Assembly (NCBI RefSeq): GCF_041821065.1 | Contig: NZ_JBGUAX010000018.1 | Span: forward strand, 1 to 36,484 | Source: Egicoccus sp. AB-alg2 | GTDB taxonomy: Bacteria > Actinomycetota > Nitriliruptoria > Nitriliruptorales > Nitriliruptoraceae | Direction of reading: 5' to 3' | DNA: 36,484 nucleotides | Shown: positions 1-7,615 of the stretch, in pieces | How positions within the stretch are numbered: the first letter of the stretch is position 1 | Layout: the number at the start of each line of letters is the position of its first letter | Notes under the pieces: model-generated | The model's input: only the letters and a program-made list of their open reading frames with translations | Database searches by the model: none | Told to the model about the DNA's origin: nothing | Program-made: the position numbers and the translations under genes

Positions 1-2
1 CC

Positions 3-275
3 GTGGCCACCAAGAAGCAGCTCGAAGACGCAGCGAAGGAAGCCGGCCTGGACGTGCCGGCCGGCGCGAACAAGGCCGACCTCGAGGCGCTGTTGGCGAA
101 CAACAACGTCACCGTCGAGGACGACGTCGAGGTCGAGGTCGAGTGGTTCAAGGCGACCGACACCGGCGTGGTGTTCGCCGCGAAGAAGGGGACCGCGCTG
201 CATCAGCGTGTCACCTCGAAGCGGAACGCCGCCAGCTACGAGAAGACCTCGAAGCCGGCCAAGAGCCGCAAGTAG
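3..275 (+). CDS. Small head protein with HeH/Rho-N-like domain
   Basis: A 90-residue, highly charged protein starting at a GTG only two bases into the window, so its RBS is not visible and the N-terminus could be longer. The first ~35 residues (ATKKQLEDAAKEAGLDVPAG, then KADLEALLA) look like the helix-extension-helix/Rho N-terminal-like fold often found in small proteins encoded just after phage capsid genes. The rest is acidic (VEDDVEVEVEW), then basic at the C-terminus. It heads the head-tail joining operon, consistent with a head-associated accessory role. The role is inferred from position; the fold is recognised by pattern only. Confidence 0.7.
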   Translation: MATKKQLEDAAKEAGLDVPAGANKADLEALLANNNVTVEDDVEVEVEWFKATDTGVVFAAKKGTALHQRVTSKRNAASYEKTSKPAKSRK

Positions 276-329
276 GGCTCCGAGTCGTACCGCCTGAGAA
301 CCGGTCCGCACCCACGTCAGGAGGACCAC

Positions 330-503
330 GTGCCGCTCTACAAGGACAAGAAGACCGGCCGCCGCCACCGCACCGTCGACGGCTCCCGTCAGGACGCCCG
401 TCTCGCCGCGGCGGACGGCTACGAGCTCGTCGAGGACGCCGACGAGCAGCGCGCCGCAGGCAAGACGAGCGGCCGCAAGGGCAGCAAGACCGAAGGCGAG
501 TAG
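330..503 (+). CDS. Small charged head-region protein, 57 aa
   Basis: A short ORF with a GTG start behind a strong RBS (AGGAGGA at 319-325). The product starts VPLYKDKKTGRRHRTVDG and ends in a lysine/glutamate-rich tail, with no recognised domain. It lies between the HeH-like gene and the connector gene in the same operon and direction. Codon use is G/C-rich at third positions, as in its neighbours. It is probably a minor head or decoration-associated protein; no specific function can be assigned. Confidence 0.55.
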   Translation: MPLYKDKKTGRRHRTVDGSRQDARLAAADGYELVEDADEQRAAGKTSGRKGSKTEGE

Positions 504-506
504 TCG

Positions 507-884
507 ATGGCACACGCGACGGTCGCCCAGCTCACCGCATGGCTCGCACACTCCGCCATCGCCGCCCCCGCCGACAACGAGGCGGGACGGCTGCTCGAGC
601 GTGCCAGCGTGACGGTGGACCGGGCGACCGTCGCCGCCATCTACGCCGTCAACGACCAGAACGACCCGACCGACGACAAGGTCAGGCAGGCGTTCGTCGA
701 CGCGACCTGTGCGCAGGTCGAGTGGTGGCTGGTCACCGGCGACGAGTACGGCCAGACCGCCGGGCTACATCACGTTACCCAAGGGTCCGCGAACATCTCT
801 GGCCGGTTCCCGCGGCTCGCCCCACGCGCCCGCGACATCCTCGTCACCGCCGGGCTCGGTGCTGCTGTGGCGGTGGGGCCGTGA
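507..884 (+). CDS. Head-tail connector (adaptor) protein
   Basis: A 125-residue protein of the size and helical make-up of HK97 gp6-like/SPP1 gp15-like adaptors, which form the ring docking on the portal after DNA packaging. It starts with a helical segment (MAHATVAQLTAWLAHS) and continues with a central helix containing DDKVRQAFVDATCAQVEWW, typical of the connector helical bundle. It begins three bases after the preceding stop and overlaps the next gene by four bases (GTGA), a tight late operon. The assignment rests on size, helical pattern and order. Confidence 0.65.
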   Translation: MAHATVAQLTAWLAHSAIAAPADNEAGRLLERASVTVDRATVAAIYAVNDQNDPTDDKVRQAFVDATCAQVEWWLVTGDEYGQTAGLHHVTQGSANISGRFPRLAPRARDILVTAGLGAAVAVGP

Positions 885-1189
885 AGCTCGGAACGTGGGC
901 TTACCCGTCGACCGCCTCGGTCGAACCTCCCGCCGGTTCGGGGCCCTATGGCGACGCCTACGGCGACCCGTACGAGATCCGGTGTGCCGTCGATGAGACG
1001 GTCCGGCTGGTCCGGGACCCGGCCGGGTCGGAAGTGACATCGAGCACGACGCTGCTGTGCCCGCCTGATGTTGAAGTCCCGTCGGGTGCGCGGGTCACTG
1101 TCCGCGGCAGGGTCGCGACCGTGATCGCTTCCAGGTTGCCGGACGCGCCGTTGGGTGGCGTGCGGCAGCGGATCGTGAGCTTGACATGA
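881..1189 (+). CDS. Putative head closure protein
   Basis: A 102-residue protein starting at a GTG that overlaps the connector stop (GTGA). The same frame is open far upstream, but only the part from 881 looks like protein (VKLGTWAYPSTASVEPPAGS). It is beta-rich, with SGARVTVRGRVATVIASR near the end, matching small beta-barrel head completion proteins of siphophages (SPP1 gp16-like position). It is followed by a four-base overlap with the next gene. The function is inferred from order and size. Confidence 0.6.
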   Translation: MKLGTWAYPSTASVEPPAGSGPYGDAYGDPYEIRCAVDETVRLVRDPAGSEVTSSTTLLCPPDVEVPSGARVTVRGRVATVIASRLPDAPLGGVRQRIVSLT

Positions 1190-1371
1190 AGCTCGCCCAG
1201 ATCACGTTCGAGCTGAAGCGGATCCGCGTCGTCGAAACCGGCGTGTGGTGCGACGGCTGCGCGCTGCCCTCCGCGGTCCGCGTCGAAGCGCTTCTCATCG
1301 GCCCGCTGATGTCCGCCTACGTCACCCGCGTGCTCTGCACCGAGTGCGGCGAGTCGAAGGCGGACCGATGA
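1186..1371 (+). CDS. Small zinc-ribbon-like protein, 61 aa
   Basis: A 61-residue protein with two CxxC pairs (CDGC near residue 23 and CTEC near residue 53) spaced as in a treble-clef or ribbon zinc site. It overlaps its neighbours by ATGA-type junctions on both sides, so it is translated with the head-tail operon. Small zinc proteins of this type are common between the head closure and gp10-like genes of actinophages, but their role is unknown. Confidence 0.65.
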   Translation: MKLAQITFELKRIRVVETGVWCDGCALPSAVRVEALLIGPLMSAYVTRVLCTECGESKADR

Positions 1372-1727
1372 CACGGATGAGCCTCAACTGGCGAGGCGCC
1401 GCCATCAAGGCAGCCGGAGAGCGCGGCGCCGAACGTGGCCTCGCCCTCGCCGCCGAACACCTCCTCGAAGAAGCCAACCGACACGTCCCCATCGAGGAAG
1501 GGACGCTGATGCGGTCCGGGACCACCCAGGTCGACGGGCTGGAAGCCGCCGTGTCGTACGACACCCCCTACGCGATCGTCCAGCACGAGAGGCTCGACTA
1601 CACCCACGCATCCGGCCGCACCGCGAAGTACCTCGAACGGCCCGCGATGTCCGAGCGCGACGTCATCGCGAAGCTGATCCAACGAGAGATCGCAGCGGCC
1701 CTCTCCCGCGGCGGGGGACTGCTGTGA
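1368..1727 (+). CDS. HK97 gp10-like head-tail joining protein
   Basis: A 119-residue protein starting MTRMSLNWRGAAIKAAG at the ATG overlapping the previous stop; the open frame upstream of 1368 is discarded. The pattern helix - EEANRHVPIEEGTLMRSG - YDTPYAIVQHE - ASGRTAKYLERP is typical of the HK97 gp10/minor tail completion family: conserved proline/glycine after the helix, PYA..QHE, and KYLE near the end. The family sits at the head-tail interface. Its position before the tail terminator gene fits. Confidence 0.8.
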   Translation: MTRMSLNWRGAAIKAAGERGAERGLALAAEHLLEEANRHVPIEEGTLMRSGTTQVDGLEAAVSYDTPYAIVQHERLDYTHASGRTAKYLERPAMSERDVIAKLIQREIAAALSRGGGLL

Positions 1728-2131
1728 ACGTCCCCACCGCGATCGCCCGCCTGCTCGACACGCTCGGCCTCGTCACCTACGACGGGCCCGGCAACGACGT
1801 GTTCATCGATGCGATGCCGACCACTCCCGATGTCGCCGTCGTCATCACCGGTTACGGCGGCCCGGAAGCCGACGTCGCAGGCGGCTGGGACCACCCCCGC
1901 ATCCAGATCCGGGTCCGAGGGACCGCTGACCCGCGCATCTCCCGCAGCCGACTGCAGGCCATCTACGACGCCCTGCACGGCCTGTCCGGCATCACCCTGC
2001 CGGACGGGACCTGGCTGGCCGACTGCCACGGCCTGCAGTCCTCCCCCCAAAGCCTCGGCCGCGACTCCAACGGCCGGCACGAGCACGCCATCAATTTCGA
2101 GCTCGATGTCCGCAACCCCGCACGTGCCTGA
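1724..2131 (+). CDS. Tail terminator / minor capsid protein
   Basis: A 135-residue protein with a GTG start overlapping the previous stop. The features VAVVITGYGGPEADV, HPRIQIRVRG and SRSRLQAIYDALHGL, with a beta-alpha order, match tail terminator proteins (minor capsid 3/gpU-like), which cap the tail tube at the head end. It sits directly before the tail tube gene, the conserved place for a terminator. Family membership is by pattern; order makes it fairly secure. Confidence 0.72.
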   Translation: MNVPTAIARLLDTLGLVTYDGPGNDVFIDAMPTTPDVAVVITGYGGPEADVAGGWDHPRIQIRVRGTADPRISRSRLQAIYDALHGLSGITLPDGTWLADCHGLQSSPQSLGRDSNGRHEHAINFELDVRNPARA

Positions 2132-2142
2132 AAGGAACGACC

Positions 2143-2580
2143 GTGCTCAGTGTCATCCCCGCCCGCGAATGGACCTTCGAGATCTCCGACGGCGCCGCCG
2201 AACCAACCTTCATCGAGATCGGTGGCCTCGACAACTTCGGATGGGACCGTCAGACCGCCTCCGAAGAGACCGACGACTTCTCCTCGCAGGGGCAGGGCGC
2301 GTCCCTGCCGATGCGACGGGCCAGCACCATCGCCCTGTCCGGCCACCGGCTCGAGGACCCCGACACCGGTGACCGCGACCCCGGCCAGGAAGAGATCGAG
2401 ACGTCCGCTGAACTGATCGGCGCCGCCGCGGTCCGCGACTTCCAGGTCACCACCCCGGGCGGGAAGGTCGGCACGTTCGTCGGCTGGGCCGAGATGGGCT
2501 CGACCGGCGGCGGGAAGAACAACAAGACCGGCTGGGCAGCCACCCTGCACATCAACGGTCGCATCGTCTGGGACGCCTGA
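2143..2580 (+). CDS. Major tail (tube) protein
   Basis: A 145-residue protein with a GTG start and an RBS (AAAGGAAC) just upstream. It is beta-rich with the tail-tube pattern: an early EWTFEISDG strand, FIEIGGLDNFGWDRQTASEE, SLPMRRASTIALSG, and a late TGWAATLHINGRIVW strand. The tube protein polymerises around the tape measure to form the siphophage tail. It lies between the terminator gene and the chaperone pair, the invariant order in siphophages. The next gene overlaps its stop (TGATG). Confidence 0.8.
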   Translation: MLSVIPAREWTFEISDGAAEPTFIEIGGLDNFGWDRQTASEETDDFSSQGQGASLPMRRASTIALSGHRLEDPDTGDRDPGQEEIETSAELIGAAAVRDFQVTTPGGKVGTFVGWAEMGSTGGGKNNKTGWAATLHINGRIVWDA

Positions 2581-2999
2581 TGGGCGAGTTCGTCGACTTC
2601 GACCAGGCGTGGGCCGAGCAGGCCGCCAACGCCCCGACGTTCAAGGCGTTCGGGCGGACGTTCACCCTGCCGATCTCGCCGCCGCTCAAGCTCACGCTGC
2701 TGGCCATGCGGGCAGCCCAGCGGGCCGACGCCGAAGCCGAGGTGGACGAGACGACGGTGCTGGACTCCGCCGCCGCGCTGGTCGGCCGCGACACCGTCAA
2801 GGAGCTGCTCGACGCGGGCATCTCCATGGACCAGCTCGGGGACGTCGTCCGGTTCGCCATGGAGTCCTACTCGAAGCGGTCCGCGGGCAGGGCCGACACG
2901 GGCCCTCCGACGGCGGGGACGGAGCAGCCCGAGCCGTCCTCGCCCACTGGCGATACCTCGAATCCGACTTCCAGCGGGAGTACCGACTGGATCTCGTGA
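2580..2999 (+). CDS. Tail assembly chaperone G
   Basis: A 139-residue zero-frame product starting MGEFVDFDQAWAEQ, with a helical core (LPISPPLKLTLLAMRAAQRA; DTVKELLDAGISMDQLGDVV) and a Ser/Pro/Thr-rich C-terminus. This is the short chaperone of the lambda G/GT type, which binds the tape measure during tail assembly. A -1 slippery heptamer at 2900-2906 inside this gene allows extension into the T frame. Its place between tube and tape measure genes is diagnostic. Confidence 0.85.
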   Translation: MGEFVDFDQAWAEQAANAPTFKAFGRTFTLPISPPLKLTLLAMRAAQRADAEAEVDETTVLDSAAALVGRDTVKELLDAGISMDQLGDVVRFAMESYSKRSAGRADTGPPTAGTEQPEPSSPTGDTSNPTSSGSTDWIS

Positions 3000-3154
3000 A
3001 GGAGATGGACGTCATGTCGACCCGCCGGTTCTCGGTCCTGCTCACCGGACTGTCGACCGGCGCGACGTGGCGTCAGGCGGCCCGTGACGACCTGAGGGCC
3101 CTACAAAACCCGGCAGAAGCGGAAGCGGCGTTCCTCGCCGCATTCGGAGGCTGA
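2580..3154 (+). CDS. Tail assembly chaperone GT, -1 frameshift product
   Basis: Predicted fusion join(2580..2906, 2906..3154), 191 residues. After the -1 shift the reading becomes SDGGDGAARAVLAHWRYLE and then DFQREYRLDLVKEMDVMS. That second part is the typical T-domain (DFQREY..DL, RRFSVLLTGL, W at 'ATWRQA') of actinophage chaperones and has no start codon or RBS of its own. The T part ends at 3154, 21 bases before the tape measure start. The frame relation (second frame one base back) fits a -1 shift. Confidence 0.8.
2900..2906 (+). promoter_or_regulatory. -1 ribosomal slippery site GGGCCCT
   Basis: The heptamer is G GGC CCT in the zero frame (codons acG GGC CCT). It fits the X XXY YYZ rule exactly and allows re-pairing on GGG and CCC. 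It sits about 100 bases before the zero-frame stop, in the stretch where both frames are open. No other perfect heptamer of this type was seen in the overlap. Confidence 0.7.
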
Positions 3155-3175
3155 GACGATGAGAGGAGGCATGTC

Positions 3176-5410
3176 GTGGCGCTGACCGTTGGCGAGCTGA
3201 CGGCCTTCCTCACCCTCGACGACTCCGACTTCGACCGCGGGGTCGACAAAGCCGACTCGAAGTTCGGGAGCTTCGCCGCCGGCCTCGGCAAGGCCGCGCT
3301 GGCCGGCGTCGCCGTGGCCGGAGCTGCAGTCGCCGGATTCGCCGCCGTCGGGGTGAAGGAGTTCGCCTCGTTCGAGCGCGGCATGAACGAGGTCTTCACC
3401 CTCCTCCCCGGCGCGTCGGCCGACGCCATGGGGAAGATGGAGAAGGACGTCCGCAAGTTCGCGGTCGAGATGGGCGTCACCACCGACAAGGTCGTCCCTG
3501 CGCTCTACCAGTCGCTCTCTGCCGGTGTGCCGCCCGACAACGTGTTCGCGTTCCTCGAGGTGGCCCAGAAGGCCGCTGTCGGTGGCGTCACCCAACTCGA
3601 AACAGCGGTAGACGGGATCACGTCGGTCGTAAACGCCTACGGCGCCGAGGTCATGGACGCCGGCCGGGCCTCGGACCTGATGTTCACCGCCGTGAGGCTG
3701 GGCAAGACGAACTTCGAGGAGCTGTCCGGGTCGCTCTACAACGTCCTGCCCACCGCGAGCGCGCTCGGGGTGGGGTTCGAGGACATCACCGCCGCAATGG
3801 CGCAGATGACCGCGCAGGGTGTGCCGACCTCGGTGGCAACCACGCAGATGCGGCAGCTGCTGGTTGAGCTGTCGAAGGAGGGCGGCAAGGCGTCCGACTC
3901 GTTCAAGGAGATCGCCGGGGTCGGGTTCGCCGAGTTCATCGCCCAGGGCGGCAACGTCGCTGACGCGCTCGACATCATGCAGCAGGCGGCCGATAACAAC
4001 GGCGTCGCGTTGCAAGACATGTTCGGATCCGTGGAGGCCGGTAACGCCGCGCTCGCGCTCGCGTCCGACGGCACCGACGACTACCGGGCCGCCCTGGCCG
4101 AGATGGCCGAGTCTGCTGGCGCGACCGAGCAGGCGTACGACCAGATGAACCAGGGCCTGGAACGCGCCCGGGAACGCATCGGTGCGCTCTGGGGCGAGCT
4201 CAAGCTGCAGGTCGGCGAGCTCCTCGCCCCGTACATCCAGGCGGCGGCGGAGTCCATGATCGAGTCGATCATGTCGTTCGTGACCGGCTGGCAGCAGGGC
4301 GCGACCGAGGTCGGCCGCAACGTCAACGAGATCATCGGTGGCGCCCAGGCGATGGGATCTCAGGCTCGTGAGGCGTTCGACACGGTCAAGACCTGGTGGG
4401 ACGAGAACGGGCCCGTCATCCGTGAGCGGTTCCAGCAGGTGATGGACAAGTCCGTCGAGATGGGCCAGGCGCTCAAGGTGTGGTGGACCGAAACGGCCAA
4501 GCCTGCGGTCGACGAGTTCTTGGCCGTCATCAGCGAGCATTGGCCACGGATCGAGGGCATCTGGAACAACCTGGCCACGGTGGTCACCGCTGCGGGGGAC
4601 GTCATCAGCAATGTGCTCGAGCTGATGCGCCGCGAGCACGACGTCACGGCGGACACCGCAGACGCGGCCGCCGGCAGGACTGTCACGTCGTTCGAACGGC
4701 TGGTCGGTGCGGGCGAGTGGGCTTCGTCGAACCTGTCGACGTCGATGGAGGTCCTGGCCGGCGCTATTGATCGCGACTCGGACCGGGTGATTCGGGCGCT
4801 GCACAATGCCACGGACGGTGGGTTCACCCGGTTCACCACCGAGTCGGCACGGCAGATGGTGCTGTTCAAGCGGGACATCGAGGAGCGGGTCGGCGAGGTC
4901 GTCGGGTTCTTCCGTGCCCTGCCCGGCCGGATCGTGGCGGCGTTCGGCAATGCCGGCGATCTCCTGCGCGGGATCGGCCGACAGATCATCGACGGTCTCA
5001 CCGCCGGGATGCGTGATGCCTGGAGCAACGCGCGGGACTGGTTGTCCGGACTTGGCGGCCAGATCCGCAATCTGAAGGGCCCGATCGAGAAGGACCGGGT
5101 CCTGCTGACCGACATCGGGCGCGAGATCATCGGCGGTCTCGGCCGCGGTATGGAAGACGAGTGGCGGCAGGTTGAGCGGCTGCTGGGGACGATGACGGCG
5201 GAGATCCCGCTGACTGTGGACGCCGGCGCGGTCGCTGCGGCGGCAGGTGGACGGGTGCCAGGCGCGGTTCTCGGCGGCGAGCGGGTCATCGAGGTGCACC
5301 ACCACCAGCCCATCCATGTGACCGGCACCATGATGGACCCGGAGGGTGTGGTGCGGGCGCTGGAGACGGCGACTCGCCGATCCCGCCGCGAGTTCGGGCC
5401 GGTGGTATGA
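3176..5410 (+). CDS. Tail tape measure protein
   Basis: A 744-residue protein, the longest in the window, with a GTG start behind GAGGAGG. The N-terminus (VGELTAFLTLDDSDFDRGVD) and the region ~60-180 (FERGMNEVFTLLPGASADAM ... TAVDGITSVVNAYG) match the TP901-type tape measure core. A hydrophobic alanine/glycine segment lies near residues 40-60, and helical and amphipathic segments follow to the end, with PGRIVAAFGNAGDLLRGIG late. At roughly 1.5 angstrom per residue this predicts a tail of about 110 nm. The stop overlaps the next ATG. Confidence 0.93.
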   Translation: MALTVGELTAFLTLDDSDFDRGVDKADSKFGSFAAGLGKAALAGVAVAGAAVAGFAAVGVKEFASFERGMNEVFTLLPGASADAMGKMEKDVRKFAVEMGVTTDKVVPALYQSLSAGVPPDNVFAFLEVAQKAAVGGVTQLETAVDGITSVVNAYGAEVMDAGRASDLMFTAVRLGKTNFEELSGSLYNVLPTASALGVGFEDITAAMAQMTAQGVPTSVATTQMRQLLVELSKEGGKASDSFKEIAGVGFAEFIAQGGNVADALDIMQQAADNNGVALQDMFGSVEAGNAALALASDGTDDYRAALAEMAESAGATEQAYDQMNQGLERARERIGALWGELKLQVGELLAPYIQAAAESMIESIMSFVTGWQQGATEVGRNVNEIIGGAQAMGSQAREAFDTVKTWWDENGPVIRERFQQVMDKSVEMGQALKVWWTETAKPAVDEFLAVISEHWPRIEGIWNNLATVVTAAGDVISNVLELMRREHDVTADTADAAAGRTVTSFERLVGAGEWASSNLSTSMEVLAGAIDRDSDRVIRALHNATDGGFTRFTTESARQMVLFKRDIEERVGEVVGFFRALPGRIVAAFGNAGDLLRGIGRQIIDGLTAGMRDAWSNARDWLSGLGGQIRNLKGPIEKDRVLLTDIGREIIGGLGRGMEDEWRQVERLLGTMTAEIPLTVDAGAVAAAAGGRVPGAVLGGERVIEVHHHQPIHVTGTMMDPEGVVRALETATRRSRREFGPVV

Positions 5411-6624
5411 ACTGGCAGCCGTCCTACGCCATCACCATCGATGGGGTGGATGAGACCACGTTCACGCTCGCTCGGGCGCAGATCGCTACCGGTCGTGGCG
5501 GCGTCGATGAGCAGGCGAAGGCCGGCTACCTCAAGCTGACAGTGCACGACGAGTCCGGCACCCGCCCTCGGCCGCGACTCAGGAGCCCGATCACTGTCGA
5601 CATCGACGCGGGCGACGGGCCGGTTCGGCTGTTCACGGGCACCATCGTCAACTGCCGCACGGCAATGTGGCAGGACGGCGCCCCGGTCAGGTACCACCTC
5701 ACCGCAGCCGGGCCGCTCGCCCGCCTCCATCGAGGACGCGTCCCGGACGGCGGGTACCCGCAGCAGCGGGATGGGGACAGGGTCGCGGCCGTGCTCGACA
5801 CGCTCGCCATCGATTGGACCCAGGCCGGGCCGTATAGCTGGGCGTCGTTTCCTGACCGGAGTTGGATCGACGCGGACCCAGTCGGGGTGGAGGTCGACAC
5901 GCCGGGGCAGTATCTCCTCGCAGGCGACCCGGAGCCGCGCGATGCGGCGTCGGTGGTGTTGCAGGCAGCCCAGGACGGGCTCGGGCAGCTCGAAGAAACG
6001 CGGCGCGGCGCCATCCGCTACACCGATGCGGTCGGGCGCCTGACCCGTGCCACCGCGGGCTACGTCGACCTGCCGACTCCGGCTCCCGGCCTGGAAGCGG
6101 TCCAGTCCATCGGCGACGTCGTCAACTCCGTCGCTGTCGAGTACATCGACGGGGATCAGGTGGGTGTCGTGTCGGCGCGGGACGAGCAGGCCATCGCCGA
6201 TCTCGGGGGCGAGGTGCTGCACGAGACGGTGCAGACCCGGCTCGTTAATGCGGGCGACGCGCAAGGTCGTGCCGACCGGTACGTCGGCCTTCGGTCCCGC
6301 CCTGCCGTTCGGGTCGAAGACCTGACCGTGCACGTCACCGGCGATCTGGACGTCGGCATGCGGCGGGCCATGTTCGAGCTCGAACCCGGCGCGCCGGTTC
6401 GTCTGCGGCGCCTGCCACGGGCTTTGGGCCGGTCGCTGGTCGGGTTCGTGGAGCGTCTCTCGTGGACGTTGACGGGCGGTGCGGCCACGGTCGTGTTGCT
6501 GGTGTCGGACTGGCGGCTGTCGGAGCAGGCGCTGACTTGGGGCGGGGTGGAAGACACCGTGGGCTGGGTCACCGTTGACGGGACCATTAGCTGGACAAGG
6601 GCGCAGGAGTTGACGAGTGGCTGA
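5407..6624 (+). CDS. Minor tail protein (tail tip/hub)
   Basis: A 405-residue protein directly after the tape measure, overlapping it by four bases. It starts MNWQPSYAITIDGVDETTFT and is beta-rich in its first ~130 residues (PITVDIDAGDGPVRLFTGTI), then mixed, with an OB-like stretch near residues 300-330 (VEDLTVHVTGDLDVGMRRAM) and a final beta part. Proteins here form the distal tail or baseplate hub of actinophage siphoviruses. The exact subtype (Dit- or Tal-like) cannot be decided from sequence alone. Confidence 0.75.
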   Translation: MNWQPSYAITIDGVDETTFTLARAQIATGRGGVDEQAKAGYLKLTVHDESGTRPRPRLRSPITVDIDAGDGPVRLFTGTIVNCRTAMWQDGAPVRYHLTAAGPLARLHRGRVPDGGYPQQRDGDRVAAVLDTLAIDWTQAGPYSWASFPDRSWIDADPVGVEVDTPGQYLLAGDPEPRDAASVVLQAAQDGLGQLEETRRGAIRYTDAVGRLTRATAGYVDLPTPAPGLEAVQSIGDVVNSVAVEYIDGDQVGVVSARDEQAIADLGGEVLHETVQTRLVNAGDAQGRADRYVGLRSRPAVRVEDLTVHVTGDLDVGMRRAMFELEPGAPVRLRRLPRALGRSLVGFVERLSWTLTGGAATVVLLVSDWRLSEQALTWGGVEDTVGWVTVDGTISWTRAQELTSG

Positions 6625-7210
6625 GACACCTACCTATGGCTGGCCGACACCGGATGACACGGATCTGGTGCGTGAGGGTGCTGCGGCGATCCGAGACCTG
6701 GCCGACGCCATTGACGTCACCCTTGACGGCGAGGCCGATGCCCGTGCCGCCGCGGTTGCCGCGCTCGACAAGCTCACCACCAAGGGCGACCTGCTGGTCC
6801 ACACTGGTGGCGGGTATGTCCGGCTGCCGGCCGGCGTCGATGAGCAGGCGCTGGTCGTCGATAGTGCGGCCGAGGTCGGGGTGCGCTGGGCTGCCCCGGC
6901 CGGCGGCGGGGACGTTGCGGTGGGCACCTACGTCGGCGACGGCACCAACGGCCGGCTGATCGTGCTGCCGTTCGATCCGGTCCAGGTCACGGTCATGGGG
7001 GTCTCGTCACGTCGTTGGGCGCAAGCGGTCGTCGGTGCGGGCGGCACGTCGGTGATCGGGCAGAGCACCAGCCACGGCGCGCAGACAGCGGCCGGCGTTC
7101 TCGACTGTGCCGCCAACGGTTTCGAGGTGCACAACTTCACCAGCAACAACGGCGTCTACAACGCCAACCAGAGTGGCGAAACCTACTCCTACGTCGCGAT
7201 TGGAGCCTGA
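6617..7210 (+). CDS. Minor tail / fibre-like protein
   Basis: A 197-residue protein starting MAETPTYGWPTPDDTDLVRE, the opening shared by many actinophage tail-tip proteins, followed by GAAAIRDLADAIDVTL. A trimerisation-like glycine-rich middle (TTKGDLLVHTGGGYVRLPAG) precedes a beta-rich C-terminal region that may contact the cell surface. It overlaps the previous gene by eight bases and is the likely fibre. The absence of a long fibre gene elsewhere suggests a simple receptor apparatus. Function is inferred from position and the recognisable N-terminal pattern. Confidence 0.7.
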   Translation: MAETPTYGWPTPDDTDLVREGAAAIRDLADAIDVTLDGEADARAAAVAALDKLTTKGDLLVHTGGGYVRLPAGVDEQALVVDSAAEVGVRWAAPAGGGDVAVGTYVGDGTNGRLIVLPFDPVQVTVMGVSSRRWAQAVVGAGGTSVIGQSTSHGAQTAAGVLDCAANGFEVHNFTSNNGVYNANQSGETYSYVAIGA

Positions 7211-7213
7211 CCC

Positions 7214-7615
7214 ATGCTGATCGTCTACCGCATCGACACGGGCGAGATCGTCGACAACACCGGCACGAACAGCCGCTGGCCCGAGGGGCCGCCGGACGAC
7301 CTCGCGTTCGTCAATACCGACGCGGCCGGCATCGACCGCGACGGACTGGCGCTGCTTCGATTGCACGACCGCGACGACGCCGAGTTGGTGCAGCAGGCGT
7401 TGACACACCAGATCATCGTGCAGGATGGCCAGTTGGTCATCGGTTATCCGCACCCCGAACCGGACCCGGTCGAGCCCGAACCGGACCCGGTGATGGAACG
7501 GCTTGAAGCGTTGGAGGTCGAAGTGCGTGGCATACGTGAACGTGCCGCCGCCGCCAACGTCGCGAACGCCGACGCGAAGGCTGTGCGTGACGCGGTCGCC
7601 GGCCCACGCGGCTGA
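7214..7615 (+). CDS. Tail-region protein with EPDP repeat and C-terminal coil
   Basis: A 133-residue protein. Residues 1-80 form a mixed domain starting MLIVYRIDTGEIVDNTGTNS, followed by an acidic-proline linker with a 7-residue direct repeat (PEPDPVE; 17 identical bases at 7454-7470 and 7475-7491), then a helix (MERLEALEVEVRGIRERAAA) that can coil. This is the layout of small tail-fibre accessory or chaperone proteins, but no family is recognised. The stop overlaps the following ATG region, so it belongs to the tail operon. Confidence 0.6.
   Translation: MLIVYRIDTGEIVDNTGTNSRWPEGPPDDLAFVNTDAAGIDRDGLALLRLHDRDDAELVQQALTHQIIVQDGQLVIGYPHPEPDPVEPEPDPVMERLEALEVEVRGIRERAAAANVANADAKAVRDAVAGPRG

Noticed and set aside
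143-880. The upstream part of the open frame that ends at 1189
   Set aside because: Arg-rich out-of-frame reading of the first genes; only the part from GTG 881 looks like protein.
3101-5317. A 738-residue minus-strand ORF across the tape measure gene
   Set aside because: Antisense shadow of a high-GC gene; composition is His/Arg/Asp/Leu-rich without domains, and the plus strand encodes a clear tape measure protein.
4360-6333. A 657-residue minus-strand ORF across the tape measure end and tail-tip gene
   Set aside because: Shadow frame; spans the junction of two well-supported plus-strand genes and shows no domain.
6566-6587. GGGTCAC followed after nine bases by GACCAT, inside the tail-tip gene
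   Set aside because: Second box does not fit GANACT, the base before GGGTCAC is T not C, and the site is coding. Other coding copies of GGGTCAC (1092, 26183) also lack the second box.
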